The translations under genes were made by a program, and so were the position numbers. The notes under the pieces are model-generated. The model did not search any database, had not been told where the DNA came from, and saw only the letters and a program-made list of their open reading frames with translations. Below, one piece after another: positions 1 through 8,293 of a stretch of DNA of 64,000 nucleotides; position 1 is the first letter of the stretch; each line of letters starts with the position of its first letter. Source of the stretch: Onstottus_B arcticum (GTDB lineage Bacteria > Acidobacteriota > Blastocatellia > UBA7656). The DNA lies in contig JBBPIE010000023.1 in NCBI GenBank assembly GCA_038040485.1, positions 50,781-114,780 of the forward strand. The letters run 5' to 3'.

Positions 1-81
1 TATGAGTTCAGCGTGCCGGGGGCGGCTAACGACTATCAGATGCAGAATGATCCTGAAGGCCCGAAGGGTGAAGGACACTAG
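1..81 (+). CDS. C-terminal end of a probable cytochrome c oxidase subunit I (partial)
   Basis: The window opens inside a reading frame that ends at a TAG at 79-81 and encodes 26 residues beginning YEFSVPGA and ending in a polar, charged tail. A tyrosine-phenylalanine-serine-valine-proline stretch close to the C-terminus is typical of long bacterial cytochrome c oxidase subunit I proteins. Two subunit III genes and a subunit IV-like gene follow directly on the same strand, so the context supports ctaD/coxA. Only the tail is visible, with no heme or copper ligands, so the call rests mainly on gene order. Confidence 0.55.
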   Translation, partial: YEFSVPGAANDYQMQNDPEGPKGEGH

Positions 82-83
82 GA

Positions 84-199
84 ATTTTGGATTTTAGATT
101 TTGGATTTTGGATTGCCGGCTCGAATCAGGCCACAATCCTTTTGGAGAGCAACTCGCCCTCAACCAAGAATCCAAAATCCAAAATCTAAAATCCAAAAT
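84..199. repeat. 31-bp perfect inverted repeat, GATTTTGGATTTT family
   Basis: The arms at 84-114 and 169-199 are exact reverse complements over 31 bp, separated by 54 bp. Each arm is built from repeated seven- to eight-base units of the GGATTTT/AGATTTT kind. The right arm ends seven bases before the ATG of the first subunit III gene, so the folded RNA would lie close to its start. It is one of seven long intergenic inverted repeats of unrelated sequence in this window. Confidence 0.9.
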
Positions 200-205
200 C
201 GAAAG

Positions 206-904
206 ATGGGAACAACCGTAACTACAGATGTGAAGGTGACGCGAGGGGGGCTTGGCGCAGAAGCGGGAGGGCCGGGCGGGCCGCTTGATCCGGGCTCGGG
301 CGGCGGCGGAGGTGATTGGCCGCCGGGCTTCACGCGCGAAGACGCCGTCGAACCGAACAAGTATCGCATCGGGATTTGGGTCGCGCTTGCCAGTATCTTG
401 ATGCTGTTCATGGCGCTGACCAGCGCGGTAGTTGTGCGCCAAAGCCCCGCGCTCAACGGAGGCCAGCACGACTGGGTGCCGCTCAACGTTCCGCCCGTGC
501 TATGGATCAACACAGTCCTGCTGGTGATCAGCAGCGTGACTATGGACCTCGCGCGTCGGGCGCTTGCGCGAAACGACTACAGCGGTCTCAAGCGATGGAT
601 CATTCTTACGACGGTGCTCGGAATAGCTTTTCTCGCGGGCCAGGTCGTTGCATGGCGCGAACTCGCGGCACAAGGGATCTACGTCAACAGCCATCCGCAC
701 AGCTCGTTTTTCTATCTGCTGACGAGCCTTCACGCATTGCACCTGCTGGGCGGAGTTATGGCGTTGTGCTACGTGACGGCGAATGCGCTGCGAATGCGAA
801 TCGGGATGAAGCAACGTGCGGCGGTCGGCGTTACCGCGACGTACTGGCACTTCATGGATGGGCTTTGGATTTACCTTTTTGTGCTGCTGTTTTTCTGGAA
901 ATGA
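206..904 (+). CDS. coxC: Cytochrome c oxidase / heme-copper oxidase subunit III (first copy)
   Basis: This 232-residue integral membrane protein matches subunit III of heme-copper oxidases, the small core subunit that stabilises proton uptake by subunit I. About the first 50 residues are glycine- and charge-rich and probably cytoplasmic. Five hydrophobic segments follow (about residues 55-75, 95-115, 130-150, 170-195 and 210-230). The motif LHALHLLGG near residue 180 and the final YWHFMDGLWIYLF segment are characteristic family signatures. I chose ATG 206 because the upstream in-frame stretch encodes the palindromic repeat rather than protein. A different subunit III gene follows 20 bp downstream. 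Its ribosome site (GAAAG) is weak. Confidence 0.88.
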   Translation: MGTTVTTDVKVTRGGLGAEAGGPGGPLDPGSGGGGGDWPPGFTREDAVEPNKYRIGIWVALASILMLFMALTSAVVVRQSPALNGGQHDWVPLNVPPVLWINTVLLVISSVTMDLARRALARNDYSGLKRWIILTTVLGIAFLAGQVVAWRELAAQGIYVNSHPHSSFFYLLTSLHALHLLGGVMALCYVTANALRMRIGMKQRAAVGVTATYWHFMDGLWIYLFVLLFFWK

Positions 905-924
905 CTGACACCGGAGGTGTGTGA

Positions 925-1578
925 ATGGCTGAAGCGAAAGCTGTAAGTCTGACGGAAGAGTGGGGAGGCGGGACGTTCCCGTATCGAGTGAGTCACCGCA
1001 AGCTCGGCATGTGGCTGTTCATAATGTCGGACTCGTTGACGTTCGGGGCCCTGCTGGTGACTTACGCTTACTCGCGATTGTCCAGTCCTGTTTGGCCCAC
1101 GCCGTTTAAGTTTCATCCAAGCGTGACGTTTTCCACAGTCATGACGCTCGTGTTGCTGTCGAGCAGCCTTACGATGGTCTTCGCGGTTGCAGCCGCCAAG
1201 AAGCGGGACAAGAAGAAAGCGCGATTGTGGATTCTGGCAACGATCTTCTTCGGCGCCGCGTTTATCTTGCTGCACTCGTACGAATGGCATCACCTCATCG
1301 TTGATGAGGGGCTGACGCCCTTTAAGCTCCCCGACGAATGGGCGCACCAATGGCCGGGCGCCTCACCACTTTTCGGCTCGGCTTTCTTCGGTATCACCGG
1401 GCTTCATATGTTTCACGTCTTCACCGGCCTGATTTATCTCGGAGTCATCGCCGCGCGCATTCGCAAGTTCACCGCGGACGACGTCGAGGTAAGCGGCTTG
1501 TACTGGCACTTCGTCGATCTCGTCTGGATGTTTGTGTTTCCCCTGATCTACTTGATGTCAGTTGATTTCACACCATGA
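925..1578 (+). CDS. coxC: Cytochrome c oxidase subunit III (second copy)
   Basis: This 217-residue membrane protein is a second, clearly different subunit III. It carries GLHMFHVFTGLIYL and the terminal YWHFVDLVWMFVFPLIYL segment, both typical of the family, plus an HSYEWHHL stretch after the third helix. It starts at ATG 925 behind a good GGAGGTG site, 20 bp after the first subunit III gene. Tandem subunit III paralogues could form one asymmetric complex or serve alternative complexes. The sequence does not decide this. The pair is unlikely to be a recent duplication because the two proteins align only in the signature segments. Confidence 0.9.
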   Translation: MAEAKAVSLTEEWGGGTFPYRVSHRKLGMWLFIMSDSLTFGALLVTYAYSRLSSPVWPTPFKFHPSVTFSTVMTLVLLSSSLTMVFAVAAAKKRDKKKARLWILATIFFGAAFILLHSYEWHHLIVDEGLTPFKLPDEWAHQWPGASPLFGSAFFGITGLHMFHVFTGLIYLGVIAARIRKFTADDVEVSGLYWHFVDLVWMFVFPLIYLMSVDFTP

Positions 1579-1613
1579 GCGTGGAGCTAAATCCGATCGA
1601 GCGAGGATAAGCG

Positions 1614-2228
1614 ATGGAGCAGTCAAAGCATAGAGATAAAGAAATCAAGCGAATGAATATGGGCCTGCTCGCGCTGGCAGGGCTCTCATTTCTGGTTGCA
1701 GTGTGGACCGCTGTCAGCAACCAGTTGAAGGGAGGTACCGACGACCTTTTTCTGATTTTCGTCTGCCTGCTGCTCGCGCTGTTGTTCGCCATCAATCCGC
1801 TGATTTGGGCAAAGCAGAACGGCCTGTTCACGGCTGGCGCAGATGAGGAGGAACCAGCGCCGGCTCATGAAATCGAAGAGCATCACGGCGGCGGCAATCG
1901 AGAGAACATCATTATTTGGGGCGGGTTGCTTGCGCTGACAGCGATCGAAGTCGTTCTGGCCTACATTCACTTGCATGCGGCGCTGATGCTGACGATCCTG
2001 ATGCTGTTGTCGATTGTGAAGGCGGCCATGATCGTCGCTTACTTTATGCACCTCAAGTTCGAGCGGTTGAGTCTGGTCATGACCATCGTGCCAACGCTGA
2101 TAGTCCTGTTTTTGCTGTTTGGCATTTTCTTCCCGGACAGCCGTCGCGCGCACGACCTGCGCCCGGCGATGGAGGTTCAGCAGCAATCGGAGGAACACGA
2201 ATCGTCAGCCGGCGAAGAGGAAAAATGA
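1614..2228 (+). CDS. Cytochrome c oxidase subunit IV-like membrane protein
   Basis: This 204-residue protein has two N-terminal hydrophobic segments (about residues 14-32 and 44-63), a charged histidine/glutamate-rich loop, then three helices (about 98-118, 122-143 and 150-170). The second half resembles the prokaryotic subunit IV (COX4_pro) fold, including the AAMIVAYFMHLKFE motif found in that family. It lies directly after the two subunit III genes and overlaps the next small gene by ATGA, which suggests translational coupling. AGGA lies upstream of ATG 1614. The extra N-terminal helix pair is longer than the usual family size of about 100 residues, so the protein may be a fusion or an elongated variant. 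Confidence 0.8.
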   Translation: MEQSKHRDKEIKRMNMGLLALAGLSFLVAVWTAVSNQLKGGTDDLFLIFVCLLLALLFAINPLIWAKQNGLFTAGADEEEPAPAHEIEEHHGGGNRENIIIWGGLLALTAIEVVLAYIHLHAALMLTILMLLSIVKAAMIVAYFMHLKFERLSLVMTIVPTLIVLFLLFGIFFPDSRRAHDLRPAMEVQQQSEEHESSAGEEEK

Positions 2229-2524
2229 AGTCGCTTCGAGTCTTATTGTTGGGTTCTGCCGCGATCTTGCTGGTAGCTTCGGCCTGCGAGCCTTCGTTGG
2301 CGCAGTGTGCGATGTGCGGCGCGTCGGTCCAAAACTCGACAGACGCCGAGGCTGCTTCAAAGACGTTGGATCTGGCGGCGATGATCCTCCTCGTGCCGCC
2401 GGTCGCGATGTTCGCCGGACTGTTTGGCGTGTTCTATCGCTTTCGCAACGTTCAAGGTGGCAGAGCAGTGAAGGCATCCACCGAAGAGCCCGCCTTCAGC
2501 GAAGAGCAGCCTCCGGAGTTTTGA
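2225..2524 (+). CDS. Small exported or membrane protein of the oxidase operon, unknown function
   Basis: This is a 99-residue protein with an N-terminal signal or anchor (MKSLRVLLLGSAAILLVASA), a short CAMCGASV segment and one further hydrophobic helix (about residues 45-68), ending in an acidic tail. Its ATG overlaps the TGA of the preceding subunit IV-like gene (ATGA), so the two are probably translated together. The paired cysteines after the signal sequence could bind metal, heme or lipid, but I recognise no named family. Its location between oxidase genes suggests an assembly or accessory role (inference). Confidence 0.65.
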   Translation: MKSLRVLLLGSAAILLVASACEPSLAQCAMCGASVQNSTDAEAASKTLDLAAMILLVPPVAMFAGLFGVFYRFRNVQGGRAVKASTEEPAFSEEQPPEF

Positions 2525-2552
2525 TTCGACAGCAGTTCGCTCGCATTTTCAT

Positions 2553-2984
2553 ATGCCCATTCATTGGTTCCCTCCCCTCAACGCTTCGCTAAACGCCGCC
2601 AGCGGGATATTGATCGTAATCGGGTTCCTTCTGATCCGCCGCAAGCAGATCGCGCTTCACCGTGCGTGCATGATCGCAGCCGTCATCAGCTCAAGCCTGT
2701 TCCTGATTTCATACCTCACGTATCACATCGGCTATGGAGCGGGGGTGACCCGGTTTGCCGGAACGGGATGGGCTCGAACTCTCTACATGGTCATCCTGAT
2801 TTCGCACACGATTCTGGCCGTAACGGTCGTGCCGTTCGTGATCGTGACTTTGACTCGCGCGCTTCGGGGCCAGTTCGTGCGGCACCGAGCCGTCGCCCGG
2901 TACACGTTTCCGATGTGGCTCTACGTCTCGGTCACTGGTGTGATCGTGTACTTCATGCTTTATCATCTCTACCCGTCGCGATAG
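2553..2984 (+). CDS. DUF420 family membrane protein (oxidase assembly, CtaM-like)
   Basis: This 143-residue protein has four hydrophobic segments and matches the DUF420 pattern: conserved histidines in the first loop (LHRACMIAA), the SYLTYHIGYG segment, ILISHTILAV, and HRAVARYTFPMWLYVSVTGVIVY at the end. Members of this family (CtaM/YozB) are known to help assemble heme-copper oxidases. Its place in the oxidase operon agrees. The spacing to the upstream gene is 28 bp. The ribosome site is not obvious, so the start rests on the hydrophobic N-terminus being complete. Confidence 0.85.
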   Translation: MPIHWFPPLNASLNAASGILIVIGFLLIRRKQIALHRACMIAAVISSSLFLISYLTYHIGYGAGVTRFAGTGWARTLYMVILISHTILAVTVVPFVIVTLTRALRGQFVRHRAVARYTFPMWLYVSVTGVIVYFMLYHLYPSR

Positions 2985-2993
2985 TCTTTGAAG

Positions 2994-3596
2994 ATGAAGC
3001 CGCGCGCTACAGTGATCGGCCGGCCGGAAGCTCAGCCTGAATGGAAGACTGTTGGCGGCATCCCGGATTTTCCCTTCGAGACGTTCGATCAAATGCAAGC
3101 AGCGGCCGCAATCAAGAGCTTCAACCTCGGTGTCGATCCGTTGGCCGCGGCTGAATGGTCGAGCCGATTCAATAACGGAACGCGCAAAGCTGCAGTCGCC
3201 GCGCTCTCTTTGCTGCTCGTGGTCGCGGCTGCCGCTTCGGTTGTTGCAGCGATGGTGACGGGCAACTACTGGCTGTTCGCAGCCGTGCCGATACAGGCGG
3301 CGGCGTTTCAGGTCTCGCATCCGGCGTCGCCGATTCGCAAATGGATCACAGTGGGCGGCGCAGTATCGCTGATAGCGTTCGTCGATCTGTTGTTCAACGG
3401 GTGGGTGACAGCCGCGACGCTTGTGGCTTATGCAGGGCTTACGTTTGCCGCGGTCCGGGCTGCGGCATTCATAACCAACTCGTCGTTTCGCAAGGCGTTG
3501 CTTAGAGATGAAGAGTTGTTTCTTGCGGCGTTCGCAAGCGGGGCTTGCACTTTGCGCAACAACCGAACGAAAAGGGTCTATGGCGTAGAATCCTAA
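2994..3596 (+). CDS. Conserved membrane protein, unknown function
   Basis: This 200-residue protein begins at ATG 2994, directly after the DUF420 gene. The first 65 residues are soluble. Four hydrophobic segments follow in two pairs (about residues 66-85 with 88-104, and 117-135 with 137-155), then a polar tail rich in basic residues. An in-frame TTG two codons upstream is possible. No motif lets me name it. Operon position makes a link with respiration possible but unproven. The downstream gap to 3692 contains no clear signal. Confidence 0.6.
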   Translation: MKPRATVIGRPEAQPEWKTVGGIPDFPFETFDQMQAAAAIKSFNLGVDPLAAAEWSSRFNNGTRKAAVAALSLLLVVAAAASVVAAMVTGNYWLFAAVPIQAAAFQVSHPASPIRKWITVGGAVSLIAFVDLLFNGWVTAATLVAYAGLTFAAVRAAAFITNSSFRKALLRDEELFLAAFASGACTLRNNRTKRVYGVES

Positions 3597-3691
3597 ATAC
3601 CGAAGTACACGAGAAGCCAGGTGTCGTTTCGGACGGTGGAGTTGAACGGTTCATACTCACACAAACTTAAAAGAGAAAAAGGAGAATTGCT

Positions 3692-4174
3692 ATGTCGCAA
3701 CGCGCACCGTTATTTACCCTGTTTGCAATTGCGTTCGTCTCGCTCGTCGTTCAGACAAGTAACGCACAAGCGCCGCGGACTTCAAGCGGTGACGAAGCCG
3801 CCCTCCGACAGGTCGTTCAGCAAGTTCAAGACGGATGGAACGCTCACGATGGCAAGGCCTTCGCGTCCCCGTTCGCCTCTGATGCCGACTACGTTGTGGT
3901 TAACGGCATGAAGGTTAAGGGTAGAGAGGATATCGAAAGCGGGCATACGGCGATATTCACAACCATCTACAAGGACAGTCATAACGTTGCCACGGTCAAA
4001 AGCATCCGCTTCCTGCGTCCCGATGTGGCGGTTGTGCATGTCGAGTGGAATCTGGAAGTCAGCAAGGGGGGCGAGAAAGGTCACGCCTTGAACACGATGG
4101 TCATGACGAAAGAGGGCGGCAAATGGATCATTGCCGTGTTTCAGAATACGCCTATTCGAGCGCAAGGGCGTTAG
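3692..4174 (+). CDS. Secreted SgcJ/EcaC-type SnoaL-like (DUF4440-like) protein
   Basis: This 160-residue protein has a cleavable signal peptide (about residues 1-25, ending SNAQA). The NTF2-like domain contains QVQDGWNAHDGKAFASPFASDADYVVVNG and MVMTKEGGKWIIAVFQNTPI, the pattern of the SgcJ/EcaC subgroup of SnoaL-like proteins. Most characterised relatives are small binding or isomerase folds, and many are of unknown function. An AAAAAGGAGAA site precedes ATG 3692 at good distance. It is transcribed alone between the oxidase region and the HEAT gene. Confidence 0.82.
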   Translation: MSQRAPLFTLFAIAFVSLVVQTSNAQAPRTSSGDEAALRQVVQQVQDGWNAHDGKAFASPFASDADYVVVNGMKVKGREDIESGHTAIFTTIYKDSHNVATVKSIRFLRPDVAVVHVEWNLEVSKGGEKGHALNTMVMTKEGGKWIIAVFQNTPIRAQGR

Positions 4175-4258
4175 GGTTCAGTGCGGCTCGGTAGCCCGTC
4201 AAGCGGGGCGATCGCAGTCGACGCTCTTAGTCAGTTCCGATGATAAGCGTGCGACAAG

Positions 4259-4280
4259 GGGAGGCCACGGAGGGCCTCCC
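4259..4280. other. 8-bp hairpin in the leader of the HEAT-protein gene
   Basis: GGGAGGCC at 4259-4266 pairs perfectly with GGCCTCCC at 4273-4280 around a 6-base loop. There is no downstream T run on the plus strand, so it is not a classical terminator for the preceding gene. It ends 15 bases before the TTG start of the next gene and could affect its translation (inference). Confidence 0.35.
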
Positions 4281-4295
4281 ATACAGGAATAGGAC

Positions 4296-5168
4296 TTGCC
4301 CGAAGACGAACCAATTCACGACGAGAGCCCCGCGCCGCGCAACGTGCCGAGCCGCAAGTACCCGTGGGCCATCGTTGTCGTCATCGCGCTGTTTGTCGTC
4401 ATCCCGTTCTTCTCGTGGTACGGGACGTGGTTTGGGCGTCCGCTTTCCGACGCGAAGATGGAAGAGTATCTCCACGACCGCAACAAGCCTCGCAACGCTC
4501 AGCACGCGCTCGCGCAAATAAGCCAGCAAATCATCGCCGGCGACCAGGCGGTGAAGCGCTGGTATCCGGCGGTCATCGAAGCTGCGTCCAACGACTCGCC
4601 CGAAGTTCGTTTGACCGCGGCCTGGGTCATGGGACAGGACAACGCTTATCGGGAGTTTCACGCGAAGCTTGCGCAGATGCTTGTGGATTTGCATCCGGGA
4701 GTGCGGCACAACGCGGCGCTTGCGCTCGTCAGGTTTGGCGATGCATCCGCGCGCCCCGAGCTTGTCGAGATGCTCAAAACCACAACGCTGCGGGCAGCCG
4801 TTGACGGAACCGTTGAGTTGATTGTGAAAGACGAAGGAACACCCCTGGCTGCCGGAGCTCCTCTGGTTCGCATCAGGAAAGGCGACGGCCAGATTGTCGA
4901 AATGCGCGCGCCCGAAGCCTCACGCATCGAGTCGATAGCGATAGCCGACAACGGCACAGTTACGGAAGGCGCGGAGTTGATGACTCTTTCACCGGAGAGC
5001 GAGCAGGTTCGAAGCGCGCTCGTTGCGCTCTTCATCATTGGGCAGCCGGACGACATTCCTGCCATCCAGCGTTACACGCGGCCGCTTCAAGGCTTGCCCG
5101 ACAGCGTAGCGAAGCAGGCTCTAGCCACTATTGAAGCTATTCGGGAGAGAGCAGGGAAGAGTCAATGA
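4296..5168 (+). CDS. Membrane-anchored HEAT-repeat protein with an inserted biotinyl/lipoyl-like (HlyD-type) segment
   Basis: This 290-residue protein starts at TTG 4296. One transmembrane helix (residues 24-42) follows a short cytoplasmic tail. Residues 70-160 read as HEAT/armadillo repeats (for example DSPEVRLTAAWVMG and HPGVRHNAALALVRFGD). Residues 165-235 instead look like a barrel-sandwich hybrid half, as in HlyD-type adaptors: RAAVDGTVELIVKDEGTPLA, then MRAPEASRIESIAIADNGTV with a glycine-rich turn. A final HEAT-like stretch (239-285) resumes afterwards. No lipoylatable lysine in a DKA context is visible. Function unknown. The insertion is an interpretation of sequence pattern. Confidence 0.7.
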   Translation: MPEDEPIHDESPAPRNVPSRKYPWAIVVVIALFVVIPFFSWYGTWFGRPLSDAKMEEYLHDRNKPRNAQHALAQISQQIIAGDQAVKRWYPAVIEAASNDSPEVRLTAAWVMGQDNAYREFHAKLAQMLVDLHPGVRHNAALALVRFGDASARPELVEMLKTTTLRAAVDGTVELIVKDEGTPLAAGAPLVRIRKGDGQIVEMRAPEASRIESIAIADNGTVTEGAELMTLSPESEQVRSALVALFIIGQPDDIPAIQRYTRPLQGLPDSVAKQALATIEAIRERAGKSQ

Positions 5169-5207
5169 CAAGTTGCCGAGCGGCAACGCAATGCCGTTGC
5201 ATAGAGT

Positions 5208-5573
5208 CTACGGGTTGAGCGCCATGCCGGTCCGCGATTCCCATTCAGCCACGTCCATCATCTCAATCGCGTCCCACGGACAGCCTTCAAGGAAAGTTCC
5301 GTCGGGCCCTTTGCTGGTGCAGAGCTTGCAGCCGATGCACAGGTTGGGATCGACTTCGATGCGGCCGCTCGGATAGTAGTCGGCATCGTTCACCCAGAAC
5401 ATGCAAGCATCGACCGGGCAGTACTCGACGCACGCGGGCGAGCCGGCGCAGCCGGTGCAATTGTCCAATATGACTGCGAGAATCTTGGGCTTCTTTTTGC
5501 GCAGATCAGGGCGACCATGCGACATCGGTTCCAGCTTTTCGAATGATCCGATCAACTCCGCAGCTTCAGCCAT
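5208..5573 (-). CDS. Ferredoxin-type 4Fe-4S protein
   Basis: This 121-residue cytoplasmic protein has two cysteine clusters. The first is C-x2-C-x5-C-x3-CP (CTGCAGSPACVEYCP). The second is C-x2-C-x2-C followed by 12 residues and CP (CIGCKLCTSKG to LEGCP). Both could ligate 4Fe-4S clusters, but their spacings are longer than the textbook C-x2-C-x2-C-x3-CP, because loops are inserted before the last cysteines. Its role is electron transfer, partner unknown. It lies alone between a plus-strand HEAT gene and the caspase gene on its own strand, 267 bp downstream of the latter. Confidence 0.85.
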   Translation of the reverse strand: MAEAAELIGSFEKLEPMSHGRPDLRKKKPKILAVILDNCTGCAGSPACVEYCPVDACMFWVNDADYYPSGRIEVDPNLCIGCKLCTSKGPDGTFLEGCPWDAIEMMDVAEWESRTGMALNP

Positions 5574-5733
5574 TGTCTCTCCCGGTTCGTATGATTTCGT
5601 GTTACTGGAACTTCCTTGCAGACTGGAGAGAATCTATCAAAAAAAAGGCGAACACACAAAGCGGAAGCTTCGTGCGCTTGAGTATTCGTTGCCGCTCGGG
5701 TCGATCTTCTCGAATAAGTTCACCGCAAAGCAA

Positions 5734-5788
5734 GACGCCGAGACGGAGGCCGCGCAGGATCTCTGCGTTAGGCTTGCGTCTCGGCGTC
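5734..5788. repeat. 12-bp inverted repeat GACGCCGAGACG in a 266-bp intergenic gap
   Basis: GACGCCGAGACG (5734-5745) is the reverse complement of 5777-5788, with a 31-bp spacer and weaker flanking complementarity (GCAA/TTGC). It lies in the 5574-5839 gap between the ferredoxin and caspase genes. I see no other element there. The wording resembles other dispersed hairpins in the window but the sequence is unrelated to them. Confidence 0.7.
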
Positions 5789-5839
5789 GTTGCGGCGAAA
5801 CGGCAGTCTGCCACTAAGCAGATGTCTTCGCCCCGCACG

Positions 5840-8236
5840 TCACTTCTTCTGGCGGTTCGCGTCTCTCATCCTGGTCAGGCGGATGAGCTCTTCTTCGAAC
5901 CTCTTCAGCTCATCCGAAGTGAGTTGCGGCTTGGCGACCGCGATGTACTTCTTCATGTGCTCGACTGCCGGTACGAACTTTTGATTGGCAACGTAAGCCT
6001 GAGCCAGCGTCAGATGCGCGTCTGGGAAGTTCTTCAACGCCGGCATCGACTCGGTCAGCTTGAGCGCTTTCTCGCCGTCCTCGATCGCCCGCGTAACGTC
6101 ACCCTTAAAGAGATAGTTCACCGCGCTTGTCTCGAGCACCAGCATAAGCCGCAATTTATTCGTCAGGCTCTGTGAAAGCCGCAGCGCCTCGGTGAGATGT
6201 TTGCGACCTTCGTCCAGGTAGGCATCAGGGTTCGCGACCGGGTCCTCGAATTGGACCACGCGAGTCAGCGTCTTTCCCAGCATGTGCTGAGCCTCGGCCA
6301 TCACCGCATCGTTGCGATACTTGCCGCCTCCGAAGATCAAATGCGAGACCGACAGTCCCTTCAGGGCGCGGGAGGCCGAGACCTTCTTCTGCGACACAAT
6401 CGCGAAAAGCTCCAGCGCAAGGCGCGCCTCTTTGACCGCCTGCTCGCGCTTCTGTTTTGAGTCTTGATGAGTAAGCACATCTGCAAGGATAAGGTGCGCC
6501 GGCGGCGATTTTGGGTTGTTCCGCGTCGCCTTCAAAAGCGTTCGTTCCGCCCCGATATAATCCTTCTTGAAGAGCAGCACATCGCCCAGCACCACTTGCG
6601 GATAATCCCAACCGGGGTGTCGGCGAATAACGTTTCGAAGCGAGCCCTCGACTTCGCCGGGATCGAGGTTCAGTTCGAACCTCGCTTCGGCGAGGAAAGC
6701 CTCGGTTTCGAAGTCACTCTTGCGAGCCGCCAGCGCTTGGTGAAAGCTCGTGACCGCGTCGGCCTTGCGTCCCAAGGATTGCTCGGCCCGTCCGCGATAG
6801 ACCAGCGCGTCGGGATAAGGACTGCCGCCGTTCTTCTTTATCGCTTCGTTGAATTTCTCAATGGCTTGATCGGTTTTCTGCTTGTTGAAGAAGTCGACGC
6901 CGTCCAGAAACGCTTCCCTGGCGTCCTTGGATGGTTCTTTCACGTCGCCAAAGTAAACGTTGACAAGGCTCTCGGGCACTTCAACGAGTGCGTCGTCGTC
7001 GCTCTGGCTCAAAGTGAGGTTCACTTCGACAAACCGCGACTTGCCTGATTCGATGCGGGCCTCGCGTTCGCGCTTGACTCCGTCCATCGTGAAGGACAAA
7101 CGCCGCGTACCGGTTGGCACTCGTCTGGTTATTTCGCGCTTGCTGCTTATGATCGCGGTTGGCGCGCCGTCAATCGAAACAGTGACGCCCTCAAGATCCG
7201 GCGCGCGAATCACAAGCGAGCCGCACTGAGCCGGATCTTTGCACGAGTTCGGAACGATCGAGAGAGGAATATCGTTGGCTTCGATTGTTGTCGTGGTTCC
7301 GCCCGGGTTCTGTGGTATTTCGCCGGTCAGCTCCGGCACTTTCTTTTGAACGTAAGTCTTCAGTTCCTTAAATGTGACTTGGCCGTCTGCATTTTCATCG
7401 CCATTTCCACGCAAACCCTCGAGCAAGCAATAGCTGAAGACTCCTTGACCCTGGCCCTGGCCCTGACTGAGGTTGTCGATCTCGAGTGAGACTTCGGTTT
7501 GATCTGCCGCCCAGATGTAGCCGACGCCGGAGACGTCCACCTCCTTAATCTTGTCGATCAGCTGGGTGTTTGCGCGCTTGCTCTCCCCGGCCCCGCGCCC
7601 TGCCATTGCTACTGCAGCGCTGTGACAGGTATCCAACAGAACAAGCCCCTTCCTCGCGGGAATCTGCTTGACCGCATCCTGAATCGCCGCCATCGGCAGC
7701 GCTGTGTTCTGCAGGTCGCTGAGGTCGCTATCGTAGAGGACGAAGTACGCTACCTCGTTGGTCCGTCCGAGCTTGGAGTCGCGTTCCGGGGTGAGAACTC
7801 CATGAGTCGCAATGAAGGTGACAAAGAAATCGTCGGGCTTCGTCTTGCGAAGCTTGGCAAGCGCCTCCTCTACTTTTGCCTTTGTGGCGTTCTCGTCCTT
7901 GAGAAGGATGATGTGATCTTCAGGGAAGGGGCCGCCTTCCTCGCTTCTCAAGAATTCATAGATCGCTTGCGCGTCGTCGCCCGCGTACTTGAGGTTCGAG
8001 ATCTGATTGCCGCGCACGTTTACATCGCCGTGCTGGAAGCGCGACACGCCAATCAGCAGCGCCCACAGATCGACCTTTTGGTCGGCTTTGCTCTCTTTGC
8101 GTGTCTTGCCGACAGCATGCATCCCACGCTCTTGAACTTGTTGCGCGCGAGCTGGCAGCGCAGCAAATGCAATCAAGCCGCTAAACAGCAGCAACCCGGC
8201 CGCCCTGGCGCTGCGAAAAATACTTTCCTGATTCAT
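5840..8236 (-). CDS. Secreted caspase-family (C14) protein with PEGA and TPR domains
   Basis: This 798-residue protein starts at ATG 8236 behind GGGAG; the in-frame GTG at 8251 would swallow that site. A signal peptide (to about residue 31, ARAQQ) precedes a caspase-like domain (about 50-290). His145 (FIATHG) and Cys204 (LLDTCHSA) are the expected catalytic dyad. An EF-hand-like loop (NGDENADGQVTF) follows. Residues about 335-410 look like a PEGA domain (VTVSIDGAP, RRVPTGTRRLSF), and 440-795 are TPR-type helices. The FecR-like gene lies 57 bp upstream on the same strand, so the two are probably co-transcribed. The substrate is unknown. Confidence 0.87.
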   Translation of the reverse strand: MNQESIFRSARAAGLLLFSGLIAFAALPARAQQVQERGMHAVGKTRKESKADQKVDLWALLIGVSRFQHGDVNVRGNQISNLKYAGDDAQAIYEFLRSEEGGPFPEDHIILLKDENATKAKVEEALAKLRKTKPDDFFVTFIATHGVLTPERDSKLGRTNEVAYFVLYDSDLSDLQNTALPMAAIQDAVKQIPARKGLVLLDTCHSAAVAMAGRGAGESKRANTQLIDKIKEVDVSGVGYIWAADQTEVSLEIDNLSQGQGQGQGVFSYCLLEGLRGNGDENADGQVTFKELKTYVQKKVPELTGEIPQNPGGTTTTIEANDIPLSIVPNSCKDPAQCGSLVIRAPDLEGVTVSIDGAPTAIISSKREITRRVPTGTRRLSFTMDGVKREREARIESGKSRFVEVNLTLSQSDDDALVEVPESLVNVYFGDVKEPSKDAREAFLDGVDFFNKQKTDQAIEKFNEAIKKNGGSPYPDALVYRGRAEQSLGRKADAVTSFHQALAARKSDFETEAFLAEARFELNLDPGEVEGSLRNVIRRHPGWDYPQVVLGDVLLFKKDYIGAERTLLKATRNNPKSPPAHLILADVLTHQDSKQKREQAVKEARLALELFAIVSQKKVSASRALKGLSVSHLIFGGGKYRNDAVMAEAQHMLGKTLTRVVQFEDPVANPDAYLDEGRKHLTEALRLSQSLTNKLRLMLVLETSAVNYLFKGDVTRAIEDGEKALKLTESMPALKNFPDAHLTLAQAYVANQKFVPAVEHMKKYIAVAKPQLTSDELKRFEEELIRLTRMRDANRQKK

Positions 8237-8293
8237 AATGACTTCTCCCACAACTTGTTACGCTTTCTCGGCATCGTTTGGTTTGCGCGGCGC

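Noticed and set aside
8237..8251. GTG start at 8251 for the caspase gene
   Set aside because: The ribosome site GGGAG would then lie inside the coding region. ATG 8236 fits it.
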